A DNA stretch of 51,175 bases from JADJLQ01 sp034439915 (lineage in GTDB: Bacteria > Bacteroidota > Bacteroidia > Chitinophagales > Saprospiraceae): the NCBI GenBank assembly GCA_034439915.1, contig JAWXBI010000012.1, positions 1-51,175 on the forward strand, read 5' to 3'. This document shows positions 17,881 through 26,370 of this stretch, one piece after another (the stretch's first letter is position 1; every line of letters begins with the position of its first letter). Under the pieces are notes generated by a model. That model was not told where the DNA came from. It did not search any database and saw only the letters and a program-made list of their open reading frames with translations. The translations under genes and the position numbers were made by a program.

Positions 17881-20103
17881 ATGATCAGACGTTTATTTTG
17901 TACTGCTTTTTTGCTGGTACCGTTGAATTATTTAGCAGCTCAATTCACTGTCTTTGACAGTCTGAAGGTTGAAATCAATAAGAGTAATAACGACACCATG
18001 CATTTGCTCTTATTGGAAAAATTGGCTAATGAGTACTCTGAAATAAATCCCGATAGCGCTTATTATTATGCTACACAAACCCAGTACCTGTCAAAAAAGC
18101 TTAATCTTAAATTGGAAGAAGTGGTGGCTTTGGGCGAAATGGGCTATGCTCAACTCAACCTGGGCAACTATCCCCGTTCTCTGCAATTGTTATTAGCAGG
18201 CATCTCCCTGGCGGAAGACCTGGCCAGCGAAAAGAATGTATTGCCGGTGCGTTTTCCTGCAACAGATGATTTTACTGATCGTTCCGTTTCGGCCCGCCTG
18301 CAACGGCTTGCAAAATTGAGCAGGATTCTTCAGTATGCAGGCATTTTATATGGCAATTCCGGCAATTATGAGAAGGCGGTAGAATATTTTAAAAAAGCAC
18401 TTCCCCTGGCGGAGGAAGGCAAAAGCCTCAGGGTATTGAGCATTACCTATACCACACTCGGAAGAACCTATTTTGCTTTAAAACAACCTGATTCTGCAAT
18501 CATAAGCCTTAAAAATGCGCTGAATTATTCTATTCAGGCAGACTATAAAAGATATCATGGAAGCATATTCTTAAATATGGGCAGGGTTTATCATTCGAAG
18601 GGGCAAACTCAGTTGGCAAAAGAATATTATTTGAAGGCCCTCCTGGAAAGTGAGGAAAGGGGATATCAACGGGGAGTGGTCGCAAGTAATCTTGCTCTAG
18701 CCGATTTAGTGAAACAATCCAGTGCCTCAGATTCCACCGTTTATTATATTCAACAGGGATTAAAAGTAGCTAATACCCTGAATGCGCCTGACCTGTTTTT
18801 ACGCTCATATACGGTACTGGCAGATTATTATAAAAAAATTAATAAAATAGACAGCCTCGCCAAGTACCAGGCATTGATTATTAAAATGAATGAAAGTCTG
18901 TTTAATAGCAAGCAGGCACAACAATTTCAAAATATTGACTTTGATGCCCAACAACAGGAGCAGAAAATCCTTGCTGCTAAAAACGACTATCAAAACCGTA
19001 TTCAAAAATATGTTTTGATGGGTGGCTTGACATTTTTTTTAGTAATTGCAGTGTTTTTGTGGGTGAGCAATCAACAACGTAAAAAGGGCAATGCCTTGTT
19101 AGAAAAACAAAATCTAGCTATTGAAACGGCGCTGACTAACCTCAAATCCGCGCAGGCGCAGCTCATTCAATCGGAAAAAATGGCTTCATTGGGTGAGCTC
19201 ACCGCTGGTATCGCCCACGAAATTCAAAACCCGCTAAACTTTGTAAATAACTTTTCCGAAGTTAATACAGAACTCATCAATGAAGCGGTGGAAGAATTAC
19301 AAATTAGGAATTACGAATTACGATCTTCTCAATCGAATGAATCGAATCAATCCCCACCCGAATCGACTCGGGACCTCAATCCTCAATCCTTAACTGCTCT
19401 TTTGATCACAATCCGAGAGAATGAAGAAAAAATTATCCATCACGGCAAGCGCGCCGATGCCATCGTGAAAGGAATGTTGCAACACAGTCAGGCAGGTAGT
19501 GGTAAAAAAGAATCAACGGATATTAATGTACTGGCAGATGAGTATATTCGGTTGTGTTATCATGGATTGCGAGCAAAAGACAAATTATTTAATTCTACTA
19601 TCAAAACTGATTTTGATGAAACTATTGGAAAAATAAACATCATACCACAAGACATCGGTCGAGTGTTATTGAATATATTGACGAACGCGTTTTACGCAGT
19701 AGCCGAACGAAAGAAAAACCCTGCCCTGCCGGCAAGCGGGCTGCCTGATCCGATACCTGCCCGTCCGGCAGGCGGGGCTATCGGATTGGTTCCAGACTAC
19801 CAACCCACCGTCTCCCTTTCCACCAAAAAAATTAAGAACAAAGTAGAAATTACAATTTCAGACAATGGCAATGGCATCCCGTCTCACATTCTGGACAAAA
19901 TCTACCAACCCTTTTTTACCACCAAACCCACAGGACAAGGAACAGGTTTAGGGTTGAGTTTGGCTTACGATATCGTAAAAGCACATCGTGGGACTATCAC
20001 TGTAAATACAGTTAATCATTCACAGGAAATGGAATCTCAGGGAATTTACGATATGAATGCGGAAACAGGCTCTACATTTATTATACTTTTACCCAAAGAT
20101 TAA
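17881..20103 (+). CDS. TPR-repeat sensor histidine kinase (first of three in tandem)
   Basis: This 740-residue membrane kinase has a signal peptide (LLVPLNYLAAQ), then a periplasmic TPR array (about residues 30-350; for example NYEKAVEYFKKALPLAEEG and GQTQLAKEYYLKALLESEE). One membrane helix follows (about 375-395), then a coiled coil, HisKA with phospho-acceptor His446 (GIAHEIQNPLNF), and an ATPase domain with N-box NILTNAFYAV, DNGNGIP and GTGLGLSL. No receiver or DNA-binding domain follows. Such TPR kinases usually sense envelope or cytoplasmic protein partners, but the ligand is unknown. It carries two repeat-derived insertions, one in the DHp loop and one after the N-box. The next kinase starts 6 bases after its stop, indicating co-transcription. 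Confidence 0.93.
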   Translation: MIRRLFCTAFLLVPLNYLAAQFTVFDSLKVEINKSNNDTMHLLLLEKLANEYSEINPDSAYYYATQTQYLSKKLNLKLEEVVALGEMGYAQLNLGNYPRSLQLLLAGISLAEDLASEKNVLPVRFPATDDFTDRSVSARLQRLAKLSRILQYAGILYGNSGNYEKAVEYFKKALPLAEEGKSLRVLSITYTTLGRTYFALKQPDSAIISLKNALNYSIQADYKRYHGSIFLNMGRVYHSKGQTQLAKEYYLKALLESEERGYQRGVVASNLALADLVKQSSASDSTVYYIQQGLKVANTLNAPDLFLRSYTVLADYYKKINKIDSLAKYQALIIKMNESLFNSKQAQQFQNIDFDAQQQEQKILAAKNDYQNRIQKYVLMGGLTFFLVIAVFLWVSNQQRKKGNALLEKQNLAIETALTNLKSAQAQLIQSEKMASLGELTAGIAHEIQNPLNFVNNFSEVNTELINEAVEELQIRNYELRSSQSNESNQSPPESTRDLNPQSLTALLITIRENEEKIIHHGKRADAIVKGMLQHSQAGSGKKESTDINVLADEYIRLCYHGLRAKDKLFNSTIKTDFDETIGKINIIPQDIGRVLLNILTNAFYAVAERKKNPALPASGLPDPIPARPAGGAIGLVPDYQPTVSLSTKKIKNKVEITISDNGNGIPSHILDKIYQPFFTTKPTGQGTGLGLSLAYDIVKAHRGTITVNTVNHSQEMESQGIYDMNAETGSTFIILLPKD
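19302..19393 (+). repeat. AT-rich repeat linker in the DHp loop of TPR kinase 1
   Basis: Coding insert between HisKA helices 1 and 2: AATTAGGAATTACGAATTACG, followed by a TCAATCGAATGAATCGAATCAA-type run and CCTCAATCCTCAATCC. It encodes RNYELRSSQSNESNQS-like residues. The arrangement parallels the same loop in the other kinases. Confidence 0.7.
19718..19791. repeat. GC-rich palindromic insert after the N-box of TPR kinase 1
   Basis: About 74 bases (CCTGCCCTGCCGGCAAGCGG and following) containing nested inverted repeats: ATCCGATA paired with TATCGGAT, enclosing TGCCCGTCCGGCAGGCGGGG. It is translated in frame as NPALPASGLPDPIPARPAGG. The copy at 23954-24027 differs at only a few bases. Confidence 0.8.
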
Positions 20104-20109
20104 ACCGGA

Positions 20110-22203
20110 ATGCGAATCTACCTGATCAATTTGTTGCTTTTGGTTTTGTCTGCAATATCTTTTGCTCAAAAAGGTTTGCCAGATAGTCTGTATAAAATAT
20201 ATCTCACAGCCAAAGATGATTCAGTTTTATATGAAGCCGCGATTCGTATTTATGACTATTATGAAGAATTGAATCGGGACAGCGCTTATTTTTATGCGGA
20301 TCAAGGCGTAGTATTAAGTGCTCGAAATAATAAAAAACTTAATCAGGCTTATTCGCTCTCACGAAAAGCATACCAACAAGTGAACCTGGGAAGATTTGCA
20401 GATGCATTACATAGTCTTTTGATTGCTTTTTCATTAAGTGAAGACGAAACAAATGATAAATATTACTGGCAAATTGATCCGCTTAAAAATGAAAAATACA
20501 AAAGATTTTATGCTTTGTCTTGTACCCATCACATTTATGCGATATTAATGCGGGAGACCATAAACAGGGAACAACAAATAATTCATTTTAAGGAAGCTAA
20601 AAGAATTGCTGTTCAAATAAATAACCCTGCCCGGTCACTATTGGCCAGCCTTAATCTGGGAAGGATCTATTTGGAATATAATAAGCCAGATTCTGCTTTA
20701 TTATTTGAAAACGAAGCCTTATCAATAGCTAAAACTTCTGGAGGGGTAAAATACCTTTCCACGATATACTATTATGCCGATATAGCTAATATGAATTTGG
20801 GTGATACTTCCGCAGGCCTCTATTGTTTTTATCAATGTATTGAATCAGCTGGAACCCAGGTTAATATCGATGGATTGACCAGAGGATATCATCGGCTGGC
20901 AGATTATTATATTCATCTGAAAAATGCTGATTCCAGCCTTTACTATGCAATCAAAAGCCTGGATGCTATGAAAAGTCTTGGTGCTATTTCTCAGATCGAA
21001 TATAATATAGGAGATGCTTATGTAAGCGTTTACGAAGCATACCGGTTAAAAAACCAGTTGGACAGTACTTATAAATACCTGAGGTTAGCTCATACCGCCA
21101 GTGACAGCATTAATTATAGTCGAATTCAAAATCTGGCAGAATTTCAGAAACTCACTTTAAACGAACAGCGGCGTTTACAAAACCTGGAACAGGATAGGGT
21201 GATTTACCAAAACCGGATCCGCACCTATTTTTTATTATCGGGTATTGGAGTCTTATTATTGCTCGCTATTATCTTTTATAGAAATAATCGTCAAAAACAT
21301 AAAGCTAAAGTCAAAATTGAACAGGCGTATGAAAATTTAAAAGCAACTCAACAGCAGCTTATCCAGTCAGAAAAAATGGCCAGCCTTGGTGAACTCACCG
21401 CAGGCATTTCACACGAAATTCAAAACCCGCTAAACTTTGTAAATAACTTTTCAGAAGTTAATACAGAACTCATCAATGAAGCGGTGGAAGAATTACGAAT
21501 GTCGAATTACGAATTACGATCAGATCTCCCGAACCATCCCGAAATAGATTTGGACGGGACGAATCAATCGAATCAATCCTCAATATTCAATATTCAATCC
21601 TTAACATCATTATTGATCGCTATCCGTGAGAATGAGGAAAAGATCATTCACCATGGAAAACGCGCCGATGCCATAGTAAAAGGTATGTTGCAACACAGTC
21701 AAGTTGGTAGTGAGAAAAAAGAACCTACGGATATCAATGCATTAGCAGATGAATACTTAAGAATCACTTATCATGGCTTGCGGGCAAAAGACAAATCGTT
21801 CAATGCAATCATAAAAACTGATTTTGATCCATCGCTTGAAAGAATAAATATCATACCACAGGATATTGGAAGAGTGGTTTTGAATTTACTGACAAATGCA
21901 TTCTATGTAGAGAATGAGAAAAAGCAGTTGAATATTCAGGGATACGAACCCACCGTTTCTGTAAGCACAAAGAAAACCGGTGACAAGGTTGAAATTGCAG
22001 TCGGAGATAACGGTAATGGCGTTCCTCAAAAAGTATTGGATAAAATTTTTCAACCCTTCTTTACTACCAAACCAACAGGGCAGGGAACAGGATTGGGTTT
22101 ATCTTTAAGCTATGATATTATTACAAAGGGGCAAGACGGAGAGTTGAAAGTTGAAACAAAAGAAGGACAAGGCTCAGAATTTACCATTAGCCTCTCTGCT
22201 TAA
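20110..22203 (+). CDS. TPR-repeat sensor histidine kinase (second of three in tandem)
   Basis: This 697-residue kinase has the same plan as its neighbours: a signal peptide (LLLVLSAISFAQ), a helical TPR-like sensor (about 25-350) that is clearly diverged from the first kinase, a membrane helix (about 372-392), a coiled coil, HisKA with His435 in GISHEIQNPLNF, and an ATPase domain with NLLTNAFYVENE, GDNGNGVP and GTGLGLSL. Unlike the first and third kinases it lacks the GC-rich insert after the N-box: the loop is short (NEKKQLNIQGYEP). It does carry the DHp-loop repeat insert in a different version. It starts 6 bases after the first kinase and ends 2 bases before the third, so the three are almost certainly one transcript. 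The ligand and partner regulator are unknown. Confidence 0.93.
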   Translation: MRIYLINLLLLVLSAISFAQKGLPDSLYKIYLTAKDDSVLYEAAIRIYDYYEELNRDSAYFYADQGVVLSARNNKKLNQAYSLSRKAYQQVNLGRFADALHSLLIAFSLSEDETNDKYYWQIDPLKNEKYKRFYALSCTHHIYAILMRETINREQQIIHFKEAKRIAVQINNPARSLLASLNLGRIYLEYNKPDSALLFENEALSIAKTSGGVKYLSTIYYYADIANMNLGDTSAGLYCFYQCIESAGTQVNIDGLTRGYHRLADYYIHLKNADSSLYYAIKSLDAMKSLGAISQIEYNIGDAYVSVYEAYRLKNQLDSTYKYLRLAHTASDSINYSRIQNLAEFQKLTLNEQRRLQNLEQDRVIYQNRIRTYFLLSGIGVLLLLAIIFYRNNRQKHKAKVKIEQAYENLKATQQQLIQSEKMASLGELTAGISHEIQNPLNFVNNFSEVNTELINEAVEELRMSNYELRSDLPNHPEIDLDGTNQSNQSSIFNIQSLTSLLIAIRENEEKIIHHGKRADAIVKGMLQHSQVGSEKKEPTDINALADEYLRITYHGLRAKDKSFNAIIKTDFDPSLERINIIPQDIGRVVLNLLTNAFYVENEKKQLNIQGYEPTVSVSTKKTGDKVEIAVGDNGNGVPQKVLDKIFQPFFTTKPTGQGTGLGLSLSYDIITKGQDGELKVETKEGQGSEFTISLSA
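21491..21604 (+). repeat. AT-rich repeat linker in the DHp loop of TPR kinase 2
   Basis: Insert between the HisKA helices with GAATTACGAATTACG, a unique segment encoding DLPNHPEIDLDG, then GAATCAATCGAATCAATCC and CAATATTCAATATTCAATCC. It is longer than in the sister kinases and differs in unit order. Confidence 0.65.
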
Positions 22204-22205
22204 TC

Positions 22206-24371
22206 ATGAATATGTGGAAAATAGTCATATCAAACCTGTTTTATCTTTTGGTGTTAATTATACCTGTTGCTGCGCAAAATATTAATCCTTATCCAAGGGA
22301 CACTGCAAAAGTGATGCAGTTGATAACACAGGCAGAGCGATATCGGTTTACCAAACCTGATTCTTGCTTACCAGTTGCACAGAAAGCTCTTGAACTTGCG
22401 CAATCGCTTAGATTCAGGAAAGGTGAAGGATTGGCGCATCTTACATTTGGCGAATACCATCGTGTTAGTGGAAATTTTCCTGAATCGCTTGAACATCTAT
22501 TTGCCGCCTTGCGAATTAGCCGGGAAATTAATTACGATGCAATAGAAGGAAAAAGCCTGACATTTATAGGTATTACTTATATAGGCCTGGAAGAATTTAG
22601 AACAGCCCTGAACTATCTTTTCCAGGCAAATAAAATAAATAGGAATCGTCCGGAAGTTAATATAACTGCGTTTGGTTTAACCAATATCGGCGTCGCATAT
22701 CAGCAATTGGGCATCCTTGACTCCGCTCTCATTTATCAAAAAATGGCCTGGCAAGTTGGAAAGAGTATGCCAATCAAGTCAGGAATAGCTCTTATGCTCA
22801 GAGAAACTGGAATAATACATGAGCTGCAACATAATTACGATAGTGCTTTTTACTATTATCGTTATGCCTTGACAATTTCAAATGATGTTCTCAATGCAGG
22901 ACGAATTTACAGCAGGATGGCAATGCTTTACGAGCAGCTGCATAAACCTGATTCAACCCTTCATTATGCACGGCTTGCTTTGTACCACGGCAAACATTCT
23001 TTACAAAAGTTAACGATGTTGGAAGCAACCAGGACACTGATCAGCTATTTTATGAAAAAAAATCAATTGGATAGTGTGATTAAATATCAGGAAATAAACA
23101 TGACTCTTCAGGATAGTTTGTTTGGACGTGAGCAGCTACGAAAGCTCCAGTTATTAGCAATTGAAGAACAGAAAAGAGTATACGATGCAGAACAAGCCCA
23201 ACTGCGAATTGAACAGGGACAAACCGAATACCGAAACAGAATTCGGATTTATATCCTCCTTGGTCTTTTAGCAATGTTGCTTCTGCTTGGTTTTATCTTA
23301 TATCGGAATAATCGTAAAAAGCAAATAGCAAATCAACTTTTGGAAAAGCAGAAAAATGAGGTCGAAAAAACTCTTAAAGAGTTAAGAGATACACAAACTC
23401 AATTGATACAATCAGAAAAAATGGCCAGCCTCGGTGAACTCACTGCCGGTATTGCCCACGAGATTCAAAACCCATTGAACTTTGTAAATAATTTTTCGGA
23501 AGTGAATTCAGAACTCATCAATGAAGCGGTGGAAGAATTACGAATTAGGAATTACGAATTACGATCGAATCAATCGAATCAATCGGATCAATCGAATCAA
23601 TCCACAACCCTCAATCCACAACCCTTAAAAGACCTACTAATCGCTATCCGCGAGAATGAAGAAAAGATCATCCATCATGGTAGGCGGGCTGATGCTATAG
23701 TCAAAGGAATGTTGCAACACAGTCAAGCAGGTAGTGGTAAAAAAGAATCAACGGATATCAATGCACTCGCAGATGAATATATTCGATTATGTTACCATGG
23801 GTTGCGAACCAAAGACAAAACATTTAATGCCACTATCAAAACGGATTTTGATGAGACTATTGGAAAAATAAATATCATACCGCAAGACATTGGTCGTGTA
23901 TTATTGAATATTTTGACTAATGCGTTTTACGCAGTAGCCGAACGAAAGAAAAACCCTGCCCTGCCGGCAGGCGGGCTGCCTGATCCGATACTTGCCCGTC
24001 CGGCAGGCGGGGCTATCGGATTGTTTCCAGACTACCAACCCAGCGTTTCCCTTTCAACTAAAAAAATCGGGGACAAAGTAGAGATAAACATAAAAGATAA
24101 CGGGAATGGCATCCCGCAAGAAATTATTGAGAAAATATTTCAACCTTTTTTTACCACTAAACCAACAGGACAAGGAACAGGTTTAGGGTTGAGTTTGGCT
24201 TATGATATCGTAAAAGCCCACGGTGGGACTATTATTGTAAATTCAGTTTATCATCCACCTGGTGGAGAAATAAAAGTGGAGACATCGACCGCGAAAGAAG
24301 GTGAAGGCCTTTCCGCCGAAGATGCAGCAAAGGCGGGAACAACGTTCACTATTGTTTTACCCCAATCGTAA
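22206..24371 (+). CDS. TPR-repeat sensor histidine kinase (third of three in tandem)
   Basis: This 721-residue kinase has a signal peptide (LLVLIIPVAAQ), a TPR sensor (about 30-330; SGNFPESLEHLFAALRISRE, ILDSALIYQKMAWQVGK) and a membrane helix (about 348-368). A coiled coil follows, then HisKA with His418 (GIAHEIQNPLNF), and an ATPase domain with NILTNAFYAVAERKK, DNGNGIP and GTGLGLSL. The C-terminus has a short unique tail (TSTAKEGEGLSAEDAAKAG). Its sensor is distinct from the other two, but its catalytic half is nearly the same at DNA level as kinase 1, including the GC-rich insert after the N-box. That suggests recent duplication or gene conversion limited to the kinase half. It starts 2 bases after kinase 2. 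No regulator gene follows. Confidence 0.93.
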   Translation: MNMWKIVISNLFYLLVLIIPVAAQNINPYPRDTAKVMQLITQAERYRFTKPDSCLPVAQKALELAQSLRFRKGEGLAHLTFGEYHRVSGNFPESLEHLFAALRISREINYDAIEGKSLTFIGITYIGLEEFRTALNYLFQANKINRNRPEVNITAFGLTNIGVAYQQLGILDSALIYQKMAWQVGKSMPIKSGIALMLRETGIIHELQHNYDSAFYYYRYALTISNDVLNAGRIYSRMAMLYEQLHKPDSTLHYARLALYHGKHSLQKLTMLEATRTLISYFMKKNQLDSVIKYQEINMTLQDSLFGREQLRKLQLLAIEEQKRVYDAEQAQLRIEQGQTEYRNRIRIYILLGLLAMLLLLGFILYRNNRKKQIANQLLEKQKNEVEKTLKELRDTQTQLIQSEKMASLGELTAGIAHEIQNPLNFVNNFSEVNSELINEAVEELRIRNYELRSNQSNQSDQSNQSTTLNPQPLKDLLIAIRENEEKIIHHGRRADAIVKGMLQHSQAGSGKKESTDINALADEYIRLCYHGLRTKDKTFNATIKTDFDETIGKINIIPQDIGRVLLNILTNAFYAVAERKKNPALPAGGLPDPILARPAGGAIGLFPDYQPSVSLSTKKIGDKVEINIKDNGNGIPQEIIEKIFQPFFTTKPTGQGTGLGLSLAYDIVKAHGGTIIVNSVYHPPGGEIKVETSTAKEGEGLSAEDAAKAGTTFTIVLPQS
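23538..23628 (+). repeat. AT-rich repeat linker in the DHp loop of TPR kinase 3
   Basis: The clearest tandem version: GAATTACGAATTACG followed by four 9-base units of the GAATCAATC type (GATCGAATC, AATCGAATC, AATCGGATC, AATCGAATC). These encode SNQSNQSDQSNQS, and CCTCAATCCACAACCC follows. The 9-base period keeps the frame when copy number changes. Confidence 0.75.
23954..24027. repeat. GC-rich palindromic insert after the N-box of TPR kinase 3
   Basis: Near-identical to the insert at 19718-19791: nested inverted repeats with ATCCGATA and TATCGGAT around a CCGTCCGGCAGGCGG core, read in frame as NPALPAGGLPDPILARPAGG. Confidence 0.8.
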
Positions 24372-24676
24372 ACCTGCCTGCTGTAGATAGGTCATGGTAA
24401 TCATTTAATCCTTTAAATCATGGTTCAGACAGTGTATGATCGTTTTGGTGATATGGACCTATAAAACCGTAACACCATCCGAATGCAATTCAATTTCCGG
24501 AAATACACTGAATTTGCACAGCCATTAACCCAATTAATCAATAAAACGGGCTTGTCAAATAATAAACTTGAATACAGCCAGGTATATTACTGCAGTAAAT
24601 TTTGACCCGGACAAATTTCCATCTAAGCAGTAAGAATTTAATTAGCCATCAAAAAAACCTGGTCGCCGCAAAATAA
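24372..24676. other. Intergenic region after the kinase array; one small unrecognised frame
   Basis: This 305-base gap between the kinase array and the convergent ABC operon contains no clear terminator hairpin. A 40-codon frame at 24483-24605 (MQFNFRKYTEFAQPLTQLIN...CSKF) has an ATG and gene-like composition but no recognised family. It could be a small gene or another remnant. A CCTGCCTGC word directly after the kinase stop resembles part of the palindromic repeat family. Confidence 0.3.
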
Positions 24677-25426
24677 CTAACCAAACCATCCATAAATATC
24701 CTGAAGCATCAGTTTGGTTTTTTCCTCTCCGGAGATATCCCGGATAATTTTGCCTTCCTGAAATTGAATCAGGCGACTTCCATATAAGTTTGCATCTTTT
24801 AGATTATGTGTAATCAAAATAGTCGTAATACCCAACTCCTTGTTCAATTGTTCGGCGAGCTTTAATACCACTAAAGCGGACTTAGGGTCAAGCGCTGCGG
24901 TCGGTTCATCCAACAATAGGATATCCGTCTTATCCATTACACTCATCAACAGGGTCAACGCCTGCCTTTGACCACCGGATAAATTGCCCATGGGTTGACT
25001 CAGTTTACGTTCAAGTCCCATCCCCAGGGTTGCGATTTTTTGCCGGACTTCTTTTTTAAAGGCCACCGTCGTTCCAATGTGGAGTGTTTTTCGTTGGGTG
25101 CGCAAGGCAGCCAGCCGGAAATTGTCGAGTATGGACAATTCAGGTGCTGTGCCGTGATGAGGGTTTTGAAAAACCCTTGCGATCCACTGGCTTCGTTTAT
25201 ATTCGGGCAGGGCAGTCACCTCAGTACCATTTATTTCCACGGTGCCACTGGTCGGAAATTCTGCCCCCTCAATAATATTCAGTAAGGTGGTTTTGCCACT
25301 TCCATTGGCACCCACCAGGACTACAAATTCCCCTTTATTAAAATCCAATGAAACATCGGCAAGGGCGATAACCTCATTGATTTCTCCGGGATGGAAAACT
25401 TTTACGATGTGTTTTAATGAGATCAT
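24677..25426 (-). CDS. ABC transporter ATP-binding protein (ABC_sub_bind/TrpX-type importer)
   Basis: This 249-residue ATPase energises the importer formed with the two upstream genes. It has Walker A GANGSGKTTL, a Q-loop in VFQNPHHGT, the signature LSGGQRQALT, Walker B DILLLDEPTAALDP and the switch His in TTILITHNLKDA. Length and motif order are typical of a stand-alone cytoplasmic ABC subunit of this importer family. It is the last gene of the three-gene operon, separated from the permease by 68 bases that hold a tandem repeat. By family context the substrate may be an aromatic amino acid or related small molecule, but sequence alone does not show it. Confidence 0.92.
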   Translation of the reverse strand: MISLKHIVKVFHPGEINEVIALADVSLDFNKGEFVVLVGANGSGKTTLLNIIEGAEFPTSGTVEINGTEVTALPEYKRSQWIARVFQNPHHGTAPELSILDNFRLAALRTQRKTLHIGTTVAFKKEVRQKIATLGMGLERKLSQPMGNLSGGQRQALTLLMSVMDKTDILLLDEPTAALDPKSALVVLKLAEQLNKELGITTILITHNLKDANLYGSRLIQFQEGKIIRDISGEEKTKLMLQDIYGWFG

Positions 25427-25463
25427 TTATGCGGTCGGTGATGGTTTACTGCGAATTTCGTTT

Positions 25464-25506
25464 TTACTACTGACTACTGTCTTCTGTCTTCTGTCTACTG
25501 TCTTTT
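25464..25506. repeat. Short tandem repeat (ACTACTG / CTTCTGT type) at the permease 3' end
   Basis: The stretch reads as successive 7-base units of the types ACTACTG, TCTTCTG and TCTACTG. It overlaps the permease stop codon (25495-25497), so the last residues and the stop of that gene are supplied by the repeat. Similar dispersed 7-base repeats are common between genes in Bacteroidota and cyanobacteria. Confidence 0.75.
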
Positions 25507-26370
25507 CAATTGCTGGCTTACCCTGGGCAGCGCTACAATAAGGAGTACAAACAAAGCAGTTACCAGCTTTAAAAAATTAGGATCAATTCCCAAAGCCAGC
25601 GTAATGGCGAGCACAAGTTGAAAAATCAGACTCCCGACCAAAACCAAAATAATCTGCACGCCGATAGAATTAATCTTCATCCAAATCCGCAAAGCATCGC
25701 TGATCAGCACTGACCCCAGGCCTGTAATGACTATACCAATTCCCATATTCGTATCGGTAAAACTTTGGTATTGAGAAACTAAAAACCCACTGAGCCCGGT
25801 CAGCGCATTGGCCATGGCCAGGCCAATAATCTTAATGAAATCATTATTGATACCCAGGGATTTGGTCATGATGGGGTTGTTGCCCGTCGCCCGCATGGCG
25901 ATTCCAAAGTCGGTCTTCAATATATAATTCAGCAAAAGGATTAAAAGAACAATGAGTACCAAGGCAATAACTAGTTGATTGGTCAACAGATGGCTGAATA
26001 AGGTAAAAGATGAAAAAAGGTCAGCGGTATTGATCAGGGGCACATTCGAACGACCTAAAAGGATGAGGTTGATGGAATACAGTCCGGTCATCACCAGGAT
26101 ACCGGCCAATAAGGCATCGATTTTTAATTTAGTATGGATCAGGCCGGTACAGACGCCTGCCAGGGCACCAGCCAACATGCATAGTGGTAATACCAGCAGA
26201 ACCGGCCATTTTAAGGGCAATAAAATAGCGGTGACCACTGCCCCCAGGGTATAACTCCCGTCCGTGGTGATGTCCGGAATATTAAAAACCTTCATGGAAA
26301 TAAATATTCCCAGGGCCATCGGGCCCAGGCACAGGGACAGTTGTAATGCCGTTAAATAAAATTCACTCAT
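25495..26370 (-). CDS. ABC transporter permease (ABC_sub_bind/TrpY-type importer)
   Basis: This 291-residue inner-membrane protein has about eight to nine hydrophobic helices and is the channel subunit. Characteristic stretches include ALGIFISMKVFNIPDITTDGSY near the N-terminus and LKTDFGIAMRATGNNPIMTKSLG in the middle. The latter matches the cytoplasmic coupling region of branched-chain/TrpY-like permeases. It overlaps the binding-protein gene by 4 bases (ATGA), showing translational coupling. Its C-terminus runs into a 7-base tandem repeat that supplies the stop codon, so the final residues may differ from the ancestral protein. Substrate unknown. Confidence 0.9.
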   Translation of the reverse strand: MSEFYLTALQLSLCLGPMALGIFISMKVFNIPDITTDGSYTLGAVVTAILLPLKWPVLLVLPLCMLAGALAGVCTGLIHTKLKIDALLAGILVMTGLYSINLILLGRSNVPLINTADLFSSFTLFSHLLTNQLVIALVLIVLLILLLNYILKTDFGIAMRATGNNPIMTKSLGINNDFIKIIGLAMANALTGLSGFLVSQYQSFTDTNMGIGIVITGLGSVLISDALRIWMKINSIGVQIILVLVGSLIFQLVLAITLALGIDPNFLKLVTALFVLLIVALPRVSQQLKRQ

